The notes below the pieces were generated by a model. That model saw only the letters and a list, made by a program, of their open reading frames with translations. It did not search any database and was not told where the DNA came from. This document shows, in pieces, positions 17,609 to 28,760 of a DNA stretch of 64,000 nucleotides. The stretch's first letter is position 1; each line of letters opens with the position of its first letter. The position numbers were made by a program, and so were the translations under genes. The stretch is from Rhabdothermincola_A sp041688815. Its GTDB lineage: Bacteria > Actinomycetota > Acidimicrobiia > Acidimicrobiales > Acidimicrobilacustridaceae. The stretch is taken from NCBI GenBank assembly GCA_041688815.1, contig JBDNHK010000006.1, forward strand, positions 1 to 64,000. Reading direction: 5' to 3'.

Positions 17609-19585
17609 TCAGCGCTGCAGGTCGGGAAGGGCGACGATGGCGTCGATGGCTTCGGGGTTGGCGAGGGCGGCGGCGTTGCGCACCGGGCGACCGTTCACGG
17701 CGTCGGCGACGGCCAGCTCCACCAGCTTGTTGCTGCGGGTCCGGGGGAGGTCGTCGACCTGGGCCAGGACGGCGGGCACGTGGCGGGGGGTGCACGCGTC
17801 GCGTATCCGGGAACGCAACTCGCGGCGGAGGGTGTCGTCGAGGCGGGTGTCGTCGCGGAGGCGCACGAGCAGCACGATGCGCACGTCGGCGCCCCACTCC
17901 TGGGCGAACACCAGCGCTTCGAGCACTTCGGACACCCCTTCGACGGCCCGATAGATTTCGGCGGTGCCTATGCGCACCCCGCCCGGGTTGAGGGTGGTGT
18001 CGCTGCGTCCGTGCACCACCAGCCCGCCGTGGTCGGTCCACGACACGAAGTCGCCGTGGGTCCAGATGCCGGGGAAGGCCGCGAAGTAGGCCTGCACGAA
18101 TCGTGGACCGGGCCAGGTCGGGTCGGGGAAGCCGTCGGTTCCGTCGGCCCAGAACCCGAGGGGCATCGACGGGAAGGGCCGGGTGCAGACCAGCTCCCCG
18201 GCCCCGCCCGGTCGGGGGGCCAGCGACCGGCCGTCGGCGTCGAACGCGTCGACGGCCATACCGAGGCCAGGGCCCTGGATCTCCCCGGCGTACACGGGCA
18301 GGGTGGGATCGCCGAGGGCGAAACACCCGAGCAGGTCGGTGCCTCCGGAGATCGACGCCACATGCACGTCGGGTTTCACTGCGTCGTAGACGAAGCGGAA
18401 GCTCTCGGGCGAGAGGGGAGAGCCGGTGGAGCAGATGGTTCGCAGCGAGCCGAGATCGTGGGTGTCGACCGGCCGGTGGTCGTCCTTGCGCAGGGCGTCG
18501 AGGAACTTGGCCGAGACTCCGAGCAGGTTCACCGCCTCGGCGTCGACCAGGTCGAAGAGGGCGTCGGGGGAGGGGTGGAACGGTGAGCCGTCGAAGCACA
18601 GCACCGTGACGCCGGAGGCCAGGCCGCTGATGAGCCAGTTCCACATCATCCAGCCGGTGGTCGTGAAGTAGAGCATCCGGTCGTCGGCGCGCAGGTCGCA
18701 GTGCAACTGGTGCTCTTTGGCGTGCTGGAGCAGTACCCCGCCGCTGCGGTGCACGATGCACTTGGGGACCCCAGTGGTGCCCGACGAGTACGCGACGTAC
18801 CAGGGGTGGTCGAACCCGAAGCGTTCAGGGCCCACCGCTGACCGGGCGCCGCGGGCCACGAACTCGGCCCAGGGCTCGGCGTCGAGGTCGGGAACCTGGG
18901 TGTCGCCCGACACCACGATGGTGGCGCGCAGGGTGGGGAGGCCGGCCTGCACCGCCCGCAGCCGGTCGAGGCAGTCGAACCACTTCCCGCCGTACCAGTA
19001 GCCGTCGGTGGCCACCAGCACGACCGGTTCGATCTGCCCGAAGCGGTCGATCACCCCTTGGGCGCCGAAATCCGGCGAGCACGACGAGAACACGGCGCCG
19101 ATCGAGGCGGCGCCGAGCATGGCTTCGACCGCCTCGATGCCGTTGGGGAGCCAGGCCACCACCCGGTCCTCGGTGCCGACCCCCAGCGCCCGCAGCGCTC
19201 CGGCCACCGCGGCGGCGTTGCCCCGCAGTTCGTCCCAGCTCCGGGTGGTCCGCCGGCCGGTCTCGTCCACGGCGATCAGCGCCGGGGACGGGCTCGATCG
19301 GGCCAGCAGATTCTCCACCACGCTGAGGCGCGCCTCGGGGAAGAAGCGGGTGGCCGAGAACCGGTCGGACCGAACCACGGCCGGCCCGGAGCGGTCGCCC
19401 ACCAGGCCGCAGTCGTCCCAGACGAGCGACCAGAACGCAGCCGGATCATCGACCGACCATCGGTGCAGCGACCGTGAGTCGGCGAACTTTCTTCCCGCGG
19501 CTTCTTCGGCGGCCCGTCGGAACACGGCCATCCGACTGGCCTCCACCCGGTCCGCCGGTGGCGTCCAGAGGGGCGCGTCGGTCAT
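17609..19585 (-). CDS. acetoacetate--CoA ligase (acetoacetyl-CoA synthetase)
   Basis: 658-aa adenylate-forming enzyme with the length and signatures of acetoacetyl-CoA synthetases. The N-terminal ACS-type domain has SLHRWSVDDPAAFW and FPEARLSVVENLL. The ATP-binding P-loop is YSSGTTGVPKCIVH, TTTGWMMWNW is conserved across the family, and GRSDTTLNPGGVRIGTAEIYR is the A8/hinge motif. The catalytic Lys is in LPRTRSNKLVEL. It activates acetoacetate with ATP and CoA, fitting a role in ketone-body or leucine breakdown beside the carboxylase genes. The ATG overlaps the upstream ligase stop by 4 bp. Confidence 0.9.
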   Translation of the reverse strand: MTDAPLWTPPADRVEASRMAVFRRAAEEAAGRKFADSRSLHRWSVDDPAAFWSLVWDDCGLVGDRSGPAVVRSDRFSATRFFPEARLSVVENLLARSSPSPALIAVDETGRRTTRSWDELRGNAAAVAGALRALGVGTEDRVVAWLPNGIEAVEAMLGAASIGAVFSSCSPDFGAQGVIDRFGQIEPVVLVATDGYWYGGKWFDCLDRLRAVQAGLPTLRATIVVSGDTQVPDLDAEPWAEFVARGARSAVGPERFGFDHPWYVAYSSGTTGVPKCIVHRSGGVLLQHAKEHQLHCDLRADDRMLYFTTTGWMMWNWLISGLASGVTVLCFDGSPFHPSPDALFDLVDAEAVNLLGVSAKFLDALRKDDHRPVDTHDLGSLRTICSTGSPLSPESFRFVYDAVKPDVHVASISGGTDLLGCFALGDPTLPVYAGEIQGPGLGMAVDAFDADGRSLAPRPGGAGELVCTRPFPSMPLGFWADGTDGFPDPTWPGPRFVQAYFAAFPGIWTHGDFVSWTDHGGLVVHGRSDTTLNPGGVRIGTAEIYRAVEGVSEVLEALVFAQEWGADVRIVLLVRLRDDTRLDDTLRRELRSRIRDACTPRHVPAVLAQVDDLPRTRSNKLVELAVADAVNGRPVRNAAALANPEAIDAIVALPDLQR

Positions 19586-21225
19586 GGTGCGGCCTCGCCG
19601 GCCTGGGCTCTCGCCCACGCGTAGTCGGCCTTGCCCGCCGGGCTGCGCTGCACCCGGTCACGGAAGACGATCAGCTTCGGCAGCTTGAAGCGGGCCAGCG
19701 ACTCGCCGGCGGTGGCGCAGAGCTCTTCGGGTGTCGCCGCGGCACCGGCACGGAGGGCCACGATGGCCACCACCTCGTTGCCCCAGCGCACCGAGGGCCG
19801 TCCGCACACCACCACGTCGTGCACCGCGTGATGGCGCAGGAGGGCCTGCTCGACCTCCTCGGCGAACACCTTCTCGCCCCCGGTGTTGATCGTCACTGCG
19901 TCGCGTCCCAGCAACTCCACCGACCCGTCGGGGTGGAAGCGGCCCCGATCGCCGGCCACGGCGAAGCGGATGCCGTCTATCAGCGGGAAGGTGCGGGCCG
20001 TGCGCTCGGCATCGCCCAGGTAGCCGAGCGGGATCCGCCCCGTCGTCGCCAGCCATCCCACCGAGTCGTCGTCGGGATCGAGCACGGCGTCGAGGTCGGC
20101 CGAGAGTACGCGTCCGAACGGGCCCAGGCGGAACGTGCTGCCCTCGAGCGACTCCCGGTCGGTCATGTGATGGCCGATGGGCCCGGCCTCCGAGGAACCG
20201 AGCCCGTCGACGATCGACAGGCCGGGTATCCGGTCGAGCAGGCGCTGCTTGGCGTCGACGCTGAGGGTGGCGCCGCCGTTGTTGAGGATGCGCAGGCTCG
20301 ACACGTCGTAGGAGTGGCGGTCCAGTTCGTCGAGCAGCGGCCGGGCGAACGAGTCGCCCACGACCTGGAGGAACGTCACCCTTTCGCGCTCGACGGTGGT
20401 CCACACCGCGGCCGGGTCGAGCGACCCCACGCCAGGAGTGAGGACCATGGTGTTGCCGTGGGTGAGGGTGGTGAGGGCGGTCCATTGGGCGGCGCCGTGC
20501 ATGAAGGGGGCCGTGGCCAGGTTGCGCTTGGAGCCGCGTTCGACGGCCTCGGTCACGAGATCAGCGGTCGAGGCGAACTCAGTGCGCGTGCGGGTGCTCA
20601 TCCCCCCCAACGCGGCGACGTAGAGGTCGGCCTGCCGCCACAGCACCCCCTTGGGCGTACCGGTGGTGCCGCCGGTGCACAACACGTAGAGATCGTCGGG
20701 GTGGGTCGACAGCGGGGGGGCGGTGGTCGGTCGGGCCGCCAAGGCCACGTCGTACCAGAGCGCACCGGTGGCCAGGTCGTGGTCGGAGTCGTCGGCGACC
20801 TGGACGAGCAGTGCGAGGTGCTCGAGTCGGGGGGCGATGCGGTCGATGACCGGGGCGAACCGCGAATGGAACACGACGGCCCGGGCCCGTTGTTCGCCGA
20901 GGAGAGCCACCAGTTCGTCGTCGACGTAGCGGTAGTTCACGTTGAACGGTGCCGTGCGGGCCGCGAAGGCCCCGACGTTGGCCTCGAGGAACTCGATCCC
21001 GTTGTGCAGGTAGAGGGCCACGTGGTCCTGCCCCGATTCGTGGGCGGCCAGCGTCGACCGTTCGGCGTGGAGGCCGAGGCCGTGGTCGTGCAGGAGTCGG
21101 GCGAACTGGTTGGCCCGACCCACGAACTCCGCGTAGGTGCGGCGCTGGCCGCCGTGCACCACGGCCTCTCGATCGGGCACGGCCTCGGCCACCGCCCCGA
21201 TCACCGACGACAGGTCGAACTCCAC
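19582..21225 (-). CDS. acyl-CoA synthetase (AMP-dependent, FadD-like)
   Basis: 547-aa class I adenylate-forming ligase. P-loop CTGGTTGTPKGVLW, A5 GLGSSEAGP, A7-A8 region with GDRGRFHPDGSVELLGRD and INTGGEKVFAEEVE, and the A10 lysine in RSPAGKADYAWA are all present. It closely resembles the ligase at 37446 in this window (same TGGTTGxPKGVLWRQ and INTGGEKV motifs), which suggests paralogues. The substrate is probably a short- or branched-chain acyl acid fed to the carboxylase operon (inference). Confidence 0.9.
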   Translation of the reverse strand: MEFDLSSVIGAVAEAVPDREAVVHGGQRRTYAEFVGRANQFARLLHDHGLGLHAERSTLAAHESGQDHVALYLHNGIEFLEANVGAFAARTAPFNVNYRYVDDELVALLGEQRARAVVFHSRFAPVIDRIAPRLEHLALLVQVADDSDHDLATGALWYDVALAARPTTAPPLSTHPDDLYVLCTGGTTGTPKGVLWRQADLYVAALGGMSTRTRTEFASTADLVTEAVERGSKRNLATAPFMHGAAQWTALTTLTHGNTMVLTPGVGSLDPAAVWTTVERERVTFLQVVGDSFARPLLDELDRHSYDVSSLRILNNGGATLSVDAKQRLLDRIPGLSIVDGLGSSEAGPIGHHMTDRESLEGSTFRLGPFGRVLSADLDAVLDPDDDSVGWLATTGRIPLGYLGDAERTARTFPLIDGIRFAVAGDRGRFHPDGSVELLGRDAVTINTGGEKVFAEEVEQALLRHHAVHDVVVCGRPSVRWGNEVVAIVALRAGAAATPEELCATAGESLARFKLPKLIVFRDRVQRSPAGKADYAWARAQAGEAAP

Positions 21226-21231
21226 GGGTTC

Positions 21232-23301
<2,070 letters not shown>

Positions 23302-23306
23302 CGCCG

Positions 23307-24935
23307 CTACATCCGGAAGACGCCGTAGCCGGCCGGGCCGAGCGGGGCCGCACCCGCGGCGGTGAGGGCCAACGCCAACACCATCCGGGTGTCGCCCGGC
23401 TCGATGATGGCGTCGTCCCACAGCCGGGCCGTCGAGTAGTAGGCGCTGCCCTGGGCGTCGTACTGGTCGCGGATCGGGGCGCGGAAGGCTTCCTCCGCGT
23501 CGACCGGCCACTCTTCGCCCCGCGCCTCGAGCTGGTCGCGACGCACGGTGGCCAGCACGGCTGCGGCCTGGTCGCCACCCATCACCGAGATGCGGGCGTT
23601 GGGCCACATCCACAGGAAGCGGGGTGAGTAGGCCCGACCGCACATGCTGTAGTTGCCGGCGCCGAACGAACCGCCCACGACCACCGTGAGCTTCGGGACC
23701 CGGGTGCAGGCGACGGCGTTGACCATCTTGGCGCCGTGCTTGGCGATGCCCCCGGCCTCGTAGTCGCGTCCCACCATGAAGCCGGTGATGTTCTGGAGGA
23801 ACACCAGGGGGATGCCGCGCTGATCGCAGAGCTCGACGAAGTGCGCACCTTTCGTGGCCGACTCGCCGAACAGGACTCCGTTGTTGGCCACGATGCCGAC
23901 GGGGTGGCCCCAGATGTGGGCGAAGCCGGTGAGCAGCGTGGTGCCGTACTCGGCCTTGAACTCCGCGAGCCGGCTGTCATCGACCAGGCGGGCCACGATC
24001 TCGCGGGCGTCGTAGGGCTCGCGCGGATCCGATGGCACCACCCCGTGGAGCTGCCCGGGGTCGACGGCGGGTTCGCTCGGGTCGACCCGGGCCCAGGGTG
24101 GGTCGGGGGTGGGCGGCAGGGTCGACACGATCTGGCGGAGGATCCGCAGCGCGTCGCGGTCGTCCTCGGCCAGGTGGTCGGCCACCCCGGAGACACGGGC
24201 GTGCAGCTCTCCGCCGCCCAGTTCCTCGGCGGTGACGATCTCACCCGTCGCCGCCTTCACGAGCGGCGGGCCACCCAGGAAGATGGTCCCCTGATCGCGC
24301 ACGATCACCGTCTCGTCGCTCATCGCCGGCACGTAGGCGCCGCCGGCGGTGCACGAACCCATCACCGCGGCGATCTGGGCGATGCCGGCCTTCGACAAAT
24401 TGGCCTGGTTGAAGAAGATGCGGCCGAAATGGTCGCGGTCGGGGAAGACCTCGTCCTGTGCAGGGAGGAACGCCCCGCCCGAGTCGACCAGATAGATGCA
24501 TGGCAAACGGTTCTCGGCGGCAATCTCCTGGGCCCGCAGGTGCTTCTTCACGGTCATGGGGTAGTAGGTGCCGCCCTTGACGGTGGCGTCGTTGGCCACC
24601 ACGACGCACAGCCGTCCGGCCACCCGACCCACGCCGGTGATGATGCCGGCCGCAGGAGCTTCGTCGTCGTACAGCCCGTTGGCGGCCAGGGGCGACAGCT
24701 CGAGGAACGGTGAGCCGGGGTCGAGCAGTCCGTCGACGCGGTCGCGCGGCAACAGCTTGCCCCGCTCGACGTGGCGGACCCGCGAGGTCTCGGGTCCACC
24801 CGCCCGGGTCTCAGCGGTGCGGCGCCGGAGATCGGCGACGGCGTCGTCGAGGGCGGCCCGGTTCCGCTCGTAGCGCGACGAACCGGGTTCGCAGGCCGTC
24901 GTGAGCCGAGGGCCCGCCGCGGCGGCACCGGTCAT
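23307..24935 (-). CDS. acyl-CoA carboxylase beta subunit (carboxyltransferase), methylcrotonyl-CoA type
   Basis: 542-aa carboxyltransferase with N and C crotonase-like halves. Conserved patches are YLVDSGGAFLPAQDEVFPDRDHFGRIF (in segments), GSCTAGGAYVPAMSDE, FGESATKGAHFVELC, FLQNITGFMVG and GGSFGAGNYSMCGRAY. The set 'LQNITGFMVG..YE.GGIAKHGAKMV' is characteristic of methylcrotonyl/geranyl-CoA carboxylase beta subunits rather than propionyl-CoA ones. The ATG at 24935 is four bases past the SDR stop. It acts with the biotin subunit downstream. Confidence 0.92.
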   Translation of the reverse strand: MTGAAAAGPRLTTACEPGSSRYERNRAALDDAVADLRRRTAETRAGGPETSRVRHVERGKLLPRDRVDGLLDPGSPFLELSPLAANGLYDDEAPAAGIITGVGRVAGRLCVVVANDATVKGGTYYPMTVKKHLRAQEIAAENRLPCIYLVDSGGAFLPAQDEVFPDRDHFGRIFFNQANLSKAGIAQIAAVMGSCTAGGAYVPAMSDETVIVRDQGTIFLGGPPLVKAATGEIVTAEELGGGELHARVSGVADHLAEDDRDALRILRQIVSTLPPTPDPPWARVDPSEPAVDPGQLHGVVPSDPREPYDAREIVARLVDDSRLAEFKAEYGTTLLTGFAHIWGHPVGIVANNGVLFGESATKGAHFVELCDQRGIPLVFLQNITGFMVGRDYEAGGIAKHGAKMVNAVACTRVPKLTVVVGGSFGAGNYSMCGRAYSPRFLWMWPNARISVMGGDQAAAVLATVRRDQLEARGEEWPVDAEEAFRAPIRDQYDAQGSAYYSTARLWDDAIIEPGDTRMVLALALTAAGAAPLGPAGYGVFRM

Positions 24936-24939
24936 GGCA

Positions 24940-25710
24940 TCAGCCGGTGGTGAGGCCGAGGTCGCTGGACAGGATGGCGCCGTGGATGTTGCGGCCCTCG
25001 TCCGACGCGACGAGAGCGAACAGCACGGCGATGTCGTCCGGGGCGCCCATGCCCCGGAACCCCATGTACCGCTTGACGAGGTCGAAGTCGACGTCGTCGG
25101 GCATCTCGTAGCCGTGGGTGAGGTTCGACTCGATGCCACCGGGGGCGATGGCATTGACGCGCAGCTTGGTCTTGGCGAACTCCATGGCCAGCGCTCGGGT
25201 GAGCTGGACAACGGCTCCCTTGGTCATGCAGTACACCACCGTGTAGGCACCGCCCATCAGGCCCGCGTTCGATGCGATGTTGACGATGTTGCCGTCGGTC
25301 TCGAGCAGGTGGGGGATGGCGGCCTGGCTCATGAAGAAGGGGCCGTCGGTGTTCACGCCGAACATCCGCCGATAGCCCTCCTCGCTGACGTCGGCCACGT
25401 GCTCGCCCTTGGCGATTCCGGCCACGTTGCCGAGGATGTCGAGGCGGCCCATGGTCTCGACGGTGGCGACCACCGACTCTCGACACTGCTCGGGCCTGCT
25501 GACGTCGACGATCCGGGTCTCGATGCCGCCCGCTCCGCTCGCTTTGACCAGTTCCACGGTGCCGGCGAGTCCGGCCTCGCTGATGTCGAGCGCCATGACC
25601 CTGGCGCCCTCGGTGGCCAGGCGCACGGTGACGGCTCGGCCGATGCCGGACCCTGCGCCGGTGATCAGCGCCACCTTCCCCTCGAAGCGCTGCTGTCCTT
25701 CGCCGGCCAT
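24940..25710 (-). CDS. SDR family oxidoreductase (first gene of carboxylase operon)
   Basis: 256-aa classical SDR. TGAGSGIG is at 17-24, the NAG-type motif reads NVAG, the catalytic region is NIASNAG, and the YCMTK motif carries Tyr and Lys. A preference for NAD is suggested by ALDIS after beta2. The ATG at 25708-25710 has an AGGGGG ribosome site and it is the promoter-proximal gene of the operon down to 17115. It could reduce or oxidise a 3-hydroxyacyl intermediate (inference). Divergent from the small gene at 25861 (150 bp). Confidence 0.9.
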   Translation of the reverse strand: MAGEGQQRFEGKVALITGAGSGIGRAVTVRLATEGARVMALDISEAGLAGTVELVKASGAGGIETRIVDVSRPEQCRESVVATVETMGRLDILGNVAGIAKGEHVADVSEEGYRRMFGVNTDGPFFMSQAAIPHLLETDGNIVNIASNAGLMGGAYTVVYCMTKGAVVQLTRALAMEFAKTKLRVNAIAPGGIESNLTHGYEMPDDVDFDLVKRYMGFRGMGAPDDIAVLFALVASDEGRNIHGAILSSDLGLTTG

Positions 25711-25860
25711 CTGTCCCCCTGTTGCGTGTCTGATCCGGGCACGCCCGGCCGTGGGGACTGTAGGCCGACCGGGCGAGTTCGGTCGCCGGATCATCCGGAT
25801 GCCGGGGACTCGACGCCCAGCGGTACTGTGCCGTCGGTTCGCAGCAGAATCGAGGGGGAC

Positions 25861-26163
25861 ATGGAGATCAAGGCCGGACAACGGTTGGCGTGCCCGACGG
25901 GCGCGACGGAGATCGTGGTGGTGCGCCCACCCAGTAGCGAAGTCGAACTGACCTGCGCGGGGGCGGCGGTGGTCGACCCCGGAACCGACCGCACCGACAC
26001 CGCGGTGGCGAGTGAGGACGACATGGTGCTGGTGGGCAAGCGCTACACGGACGAGGAGTCGGGGCTCGAGGTGCTCTGCTCCAAGCCGGGTCCGGGCCCG
26101 CTGGCCGCCGACGGGCGCCTGTTGACGATCAAGGGCGCCAAGCCCCTGCCGTCGTCGGATTGA
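25861..26163 (+). CDS. small conserved hypothetical protein
   Basis: 100-aa protein that I recognise only by style. It starts MEIKAGQRLACP after a strong GAGGGGG ribosome site, has three Cys (about 11, 32 and 74) in a beta-rich N-terminal half (TEIVVVRPPSSEVELTCAG), then a YTDEESGLEVLCSKPG stretch. The paired Cys could bind a metal or form a rubredoxin-like knuckle, but the CxxC spacing is not present. Seven bases separate it from the AMP ligase, so it appears to be the first gene of that operon. Function unknown. Confidence 0.7.
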   Translation: MEIKAGQRLACPTGATEIVVVRPPSSEVELTCAGAAVVDPGTDRTDTAVASEDDMVLVGKRYTDEESGLEVLCSKPGPGPLAADGRLLTIKGAKPLPSSD

Positions 26164-26170
26164 GGGCGCC

Positions 26171-27655
26171 GTGAACCTCGGGCTCCTCCTCGAGATGGTC
26201 GCTTCGAGCTTCCCCGACCGACCCGCGGTGGCCGGAGGAGACGTCGCGCTCACCTACGACCAACTGCACCGCCGGGCGCAGGCGTGCGCCGAGCGGCTGG
26301 TGCAGGGGGGCTTCGACTCCCTCGTCTACTGCGGCCCGAACGACGTCACCTTCCCGATCGCCCTCTTCGGGGCCGCGGCCGCGGGCGTGGAGTTCATACC
26401 GCTCAACTACCGCCTGGCCGATGAGCAACTCCACCCGCTCGTCGAGGCTCACCCCGGTGCGCTCGTCGTGGCTGCCTCGCCACCGGTGCCGGGGGCCGAC
26501 CCGGAGCGGACGATCGACCGGCGCGAGTTGCTGGCCGAGCCCGAGCCGACGTCCGCCGAGGAGATCGAGCTCCCCCCGTTCGTCGATCCCGAGGACGTGG
26601 CCGTGGTGCTCTACACGTCGGGGACGTCGGGGAGGCCGAAGGCGGCGTGGCTGCGCCATCGGCACCTCACCGCCTACGTGCTGGGCACGGTCGAGTTCGC
26701 CAACGCCGACGACGACCAGGCCGCTCTCGTCACCGTCCCGCCGTACCACATCGCCGGCCTGGCCAACCTGCTGTCCAACGTCTACGCCGCCCGCCGGATC
26801 GTCTACCTGGATGCCTTCGAGGCCGAGGTCTGGCTCGACACCGCCCGCTCCCAGGCGGTCACCCAAGCCATGGTGGTGCCCACGATGCTGGCGCGGGTCG
26901 TGGCCCATCTCGATGGTGAACCGGCAGACCTCCCTGCCCTCCGGACCCTGTCGTACGGAGGGTCACGGATGCCGCTCCCCGTGCTCGAGCGGGCCCTCGA
27001 GCTCTTCGGGGACACCGGGTTCGTGAACGCCTACGGCCTCACCGAGACGTCGTCGACCATCGCCCTGCTCGGCCCCGACGACCACGCCGCCGCCCGCGCC
27101 GGTGATCCCGTGGCCCGCCAGCGCCTCGGCTCGGTGGGCAAGCTCCTCCCGGGTATCGAGGTCGAGGTGCGCGGACCCGACGACGAGATGCTGGCCCCGA
27201 GCGAGCCCGGTCTGATCTTCTTGCGCGGCGAGCAGGTCTCGGGCGAGTACGCCGGAGGCAGCGTGCTCGACGAGCAGGGCTGGTTCCCCACGAAGGATCG
27301 GGGGTGGGTCGACGCCGACGGCTATCTCTTCATCGAGGGCCGGGCCGACGACACCATCATCCGGGGTGGCGAGAACATCGCCCCGGCCGAGATCGAGGAC
27401 GTCCTGGCCCGCCATCCGGCGGTGGCCGATGTCGTCGTGGTCGGCGTGCCCGACGACGAGTGGGGCCAGCGCATCGCCGCGGTCGTGGTGCTGGCTCCGG
27501 GCGTTGCGACCACCGCCGAGGAACTGCAGGACTACACCCGCCAGCACCTTCGAGGCTCGAAGACCCCGGACCTGGTGGTGTTCCGCGCCGAGCTGCCCCG
27601 CACGCCCACCGGCAAGCTGCTGCGTCGCGAGGTCCTCGCCGACCTGGCTGGTTGA
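26171..27655 (+). CDS. AMP-dependent acyl-CoA ligase
   Basis: 494-aa class I adenylate-forming enzyme. P-loop LYTSGTSGRPKAA (about 149-161), A5 NAYGLTETSSTI, A7 KDRGWVDADGYLFIEGR, A8 IIRGGENIAPAEIED and the A10 Lys in TPTGKLLR (K482). The length fits medium/aryl-acid ligases. The GTG start at 26171 is seven bases after the small gene. It is presumably the activating step for the pathway encoded by the coupled genes down to 31298; the acid substrate is unknown. Confidence 0.9.
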   Translation: MNLGLLLEMVASSFPDRPAVAGGDVALTYDQLHRRAQACAERLVQGGFDSLVYCGPNDVTFPIALFGAAAAGVEFIPLNYRLADEQLHPLVEAHPGALVVAASPPVPGADPERTIDRRELLAEPEPTSAEEIELPPFVDPEDVAVVLYTSGTSGRPKAAWLRHRHLTAYVLGTVEFANADDDQAALVTVPPYHIAGLANLLSNVYAARRIVYLDAFEAEVWLDTARSQAVTQAMVVPTMLARVVAHLDGEPADLPALRTLSYGGSRMPLPVLERALELFGDTGFVNAYGLTETSSTIALLGPDDHAAARAGDPVARQRLGSVGKLLPGIEVEVRGPDDEMLAPSEPGLIFLRGEQVSGEYAGGSVLDEQGWFPTKDRGWVDADGYLFIEGRADDTIIRGGENIAPAEIEDVLARHPAVADVVVVGVPDDEWGQRIAAVVVLAPGVATTAEELQDYTRQHLRGSKTPDLVVFRAELPRTPTGKLLRREVLADLAG

Positions 27656-27662
27656 GCGAGCG

Positions 27663-28760
27663 GTGACAGGCCTCGACGCCGCGGTGCGCCTCGCCGACGA
27701 GGCCCTCGCGCACCTGGCCGACGCGGCGGCACGGGTGCCTGGTGCTCGGGTTCCCGGCCCACGGGGCGGCTTCGGTCTGCTCGGTGAACGAGGCGAGGTG
27801 GTGGGGAAGGAGCGGTGGACCGACCGGTCGTGCCGCCTGCTGCGCACGGCCGACGGCTGGATCGCCGTCAACCTGGCCCGCGCCGACGATCTCGATCTGC
27901 TGCCGGCCTGGCTGGACCTCGAGGTCGGGGTACAGGAGTCGGTCTGGGATCGCGTGGCCGACGCCGTCGCCGGTCGCGACGCCATCGCCGTGGTGGAGCA
28001 GGGCCAGCTCCTCGGGATGGCCGTGGCCTGCGTTCCCGACCCCGGGGAGGTCGCCGAAGGTGATGCCCAGTTGATGAGCCGGCAAATGGTCTCGCCCGGT
28101 GACTCTCACGTGAGGACCGTCGTCCGACCACCGGCAGTCACGCCACCTGCCGCTACGGCGTTCGTCGTCGACCTGTCGTCGCTCTGGGCCGGCCCCCTGT
28201 GCGGGCGGCTCCTGGCCGAGCTGGGCCTGCACGTGGTCAAGGTGGAGTCGACGACCCGCCCCGACGGAACGCGTCTCGGATCCCCGGAGTTCTTCGGCCG
28301 GCTCAACGGGGACAAGGGTCACCTGGGGCTGCCGCTGGCCACCGCGGCGGGCCGGGCCGAGCTGCGCCGGCTCGTGTCGCGCGCCGACATCGTCATCGAG
28401 GGCTCACGACCTCGTGCCCTCGCGCAGATGGGCATCGACCCCGCGGCGGTGGTCCGGGCTCGACCGGGTGTCACCTGGGTGTCGATCACGGCCTACGGTC
28501 GCACCGGGCCGTGGTGCCAGCGGGTGGGGTTCGGCGACGATGCCGCCGCCGCCGGCGGGCTGGTCGACCGCAAGGCCGACGGTGCCCCCGCCCTCGTGGG
28601 GGACGCCATCGCCGATCCGTTGGCTGGGATCGTCGCCGCCGCCGCCGCGGCGCGAGCGCACGCCGACGGTGGTGGAGTGGTGCTCGACGTGGCCCTGCGG
28701 GAGGTGGCCCGCGTGGCTGCCCTCCGAGCCGAGGCCGCCACCGCAGCCGGTGCGGCGTGA
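27663..28760 (+). CDS. CaiB/BaiF-type class III CoA transferase with permuted domain order
   Basis: 365-aa protein. The canonical N-terminal core of class III CoA transferases (VVDLSSLWAGPLCGRLL...VVKVESTTRPDG) appears only at residues 168-201. It continues to a candidate catalytic Asp region GDAIADPLAG near 310-320 and a terminal VVLDVALRE. The first 125 residues (SCRLLRTADGWIAVNLARADDLDLLPAWL) look like the segment that normally follows the core, so the order is rearranged. The GTG start is coupled to the ligase (7-bp gap) and the stop overlaps the next start (GTGA). It may transfer CoA between acids, or use the ligase's product. Confidence 0.75.
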   Translation: MTGLDAAVRLADEALAHLADAAARVPGARVPGPRGGFGLLGERGEVVGKERWTDRSCRLLRTADGWIAVNLARADDLDLLPAWLDLEVGVQESVWDRVADAVAGRDAIAVVEQGQLLGMAVACVPDPGEVAEGDAQLMSRQMVSPGDSHVRTVVRPPAVTPPAATAFVVDLSSLWAGPLCGRLLAELGLHVVKVESTTRPDGTRLGSPEFFGRLNGDKGHLGLPLATAAGRAELRRLVSRADIVIEGSRPRALAQMGIDPAAVVRARPGVTWVSITAYGRTGPWCQRVGFGDDAAAAGGLVDRKADGAPALVGDAIADPLAGIVAAAAAARAHADGGGVVLDVALREVARVAALRAEAATAAGAA

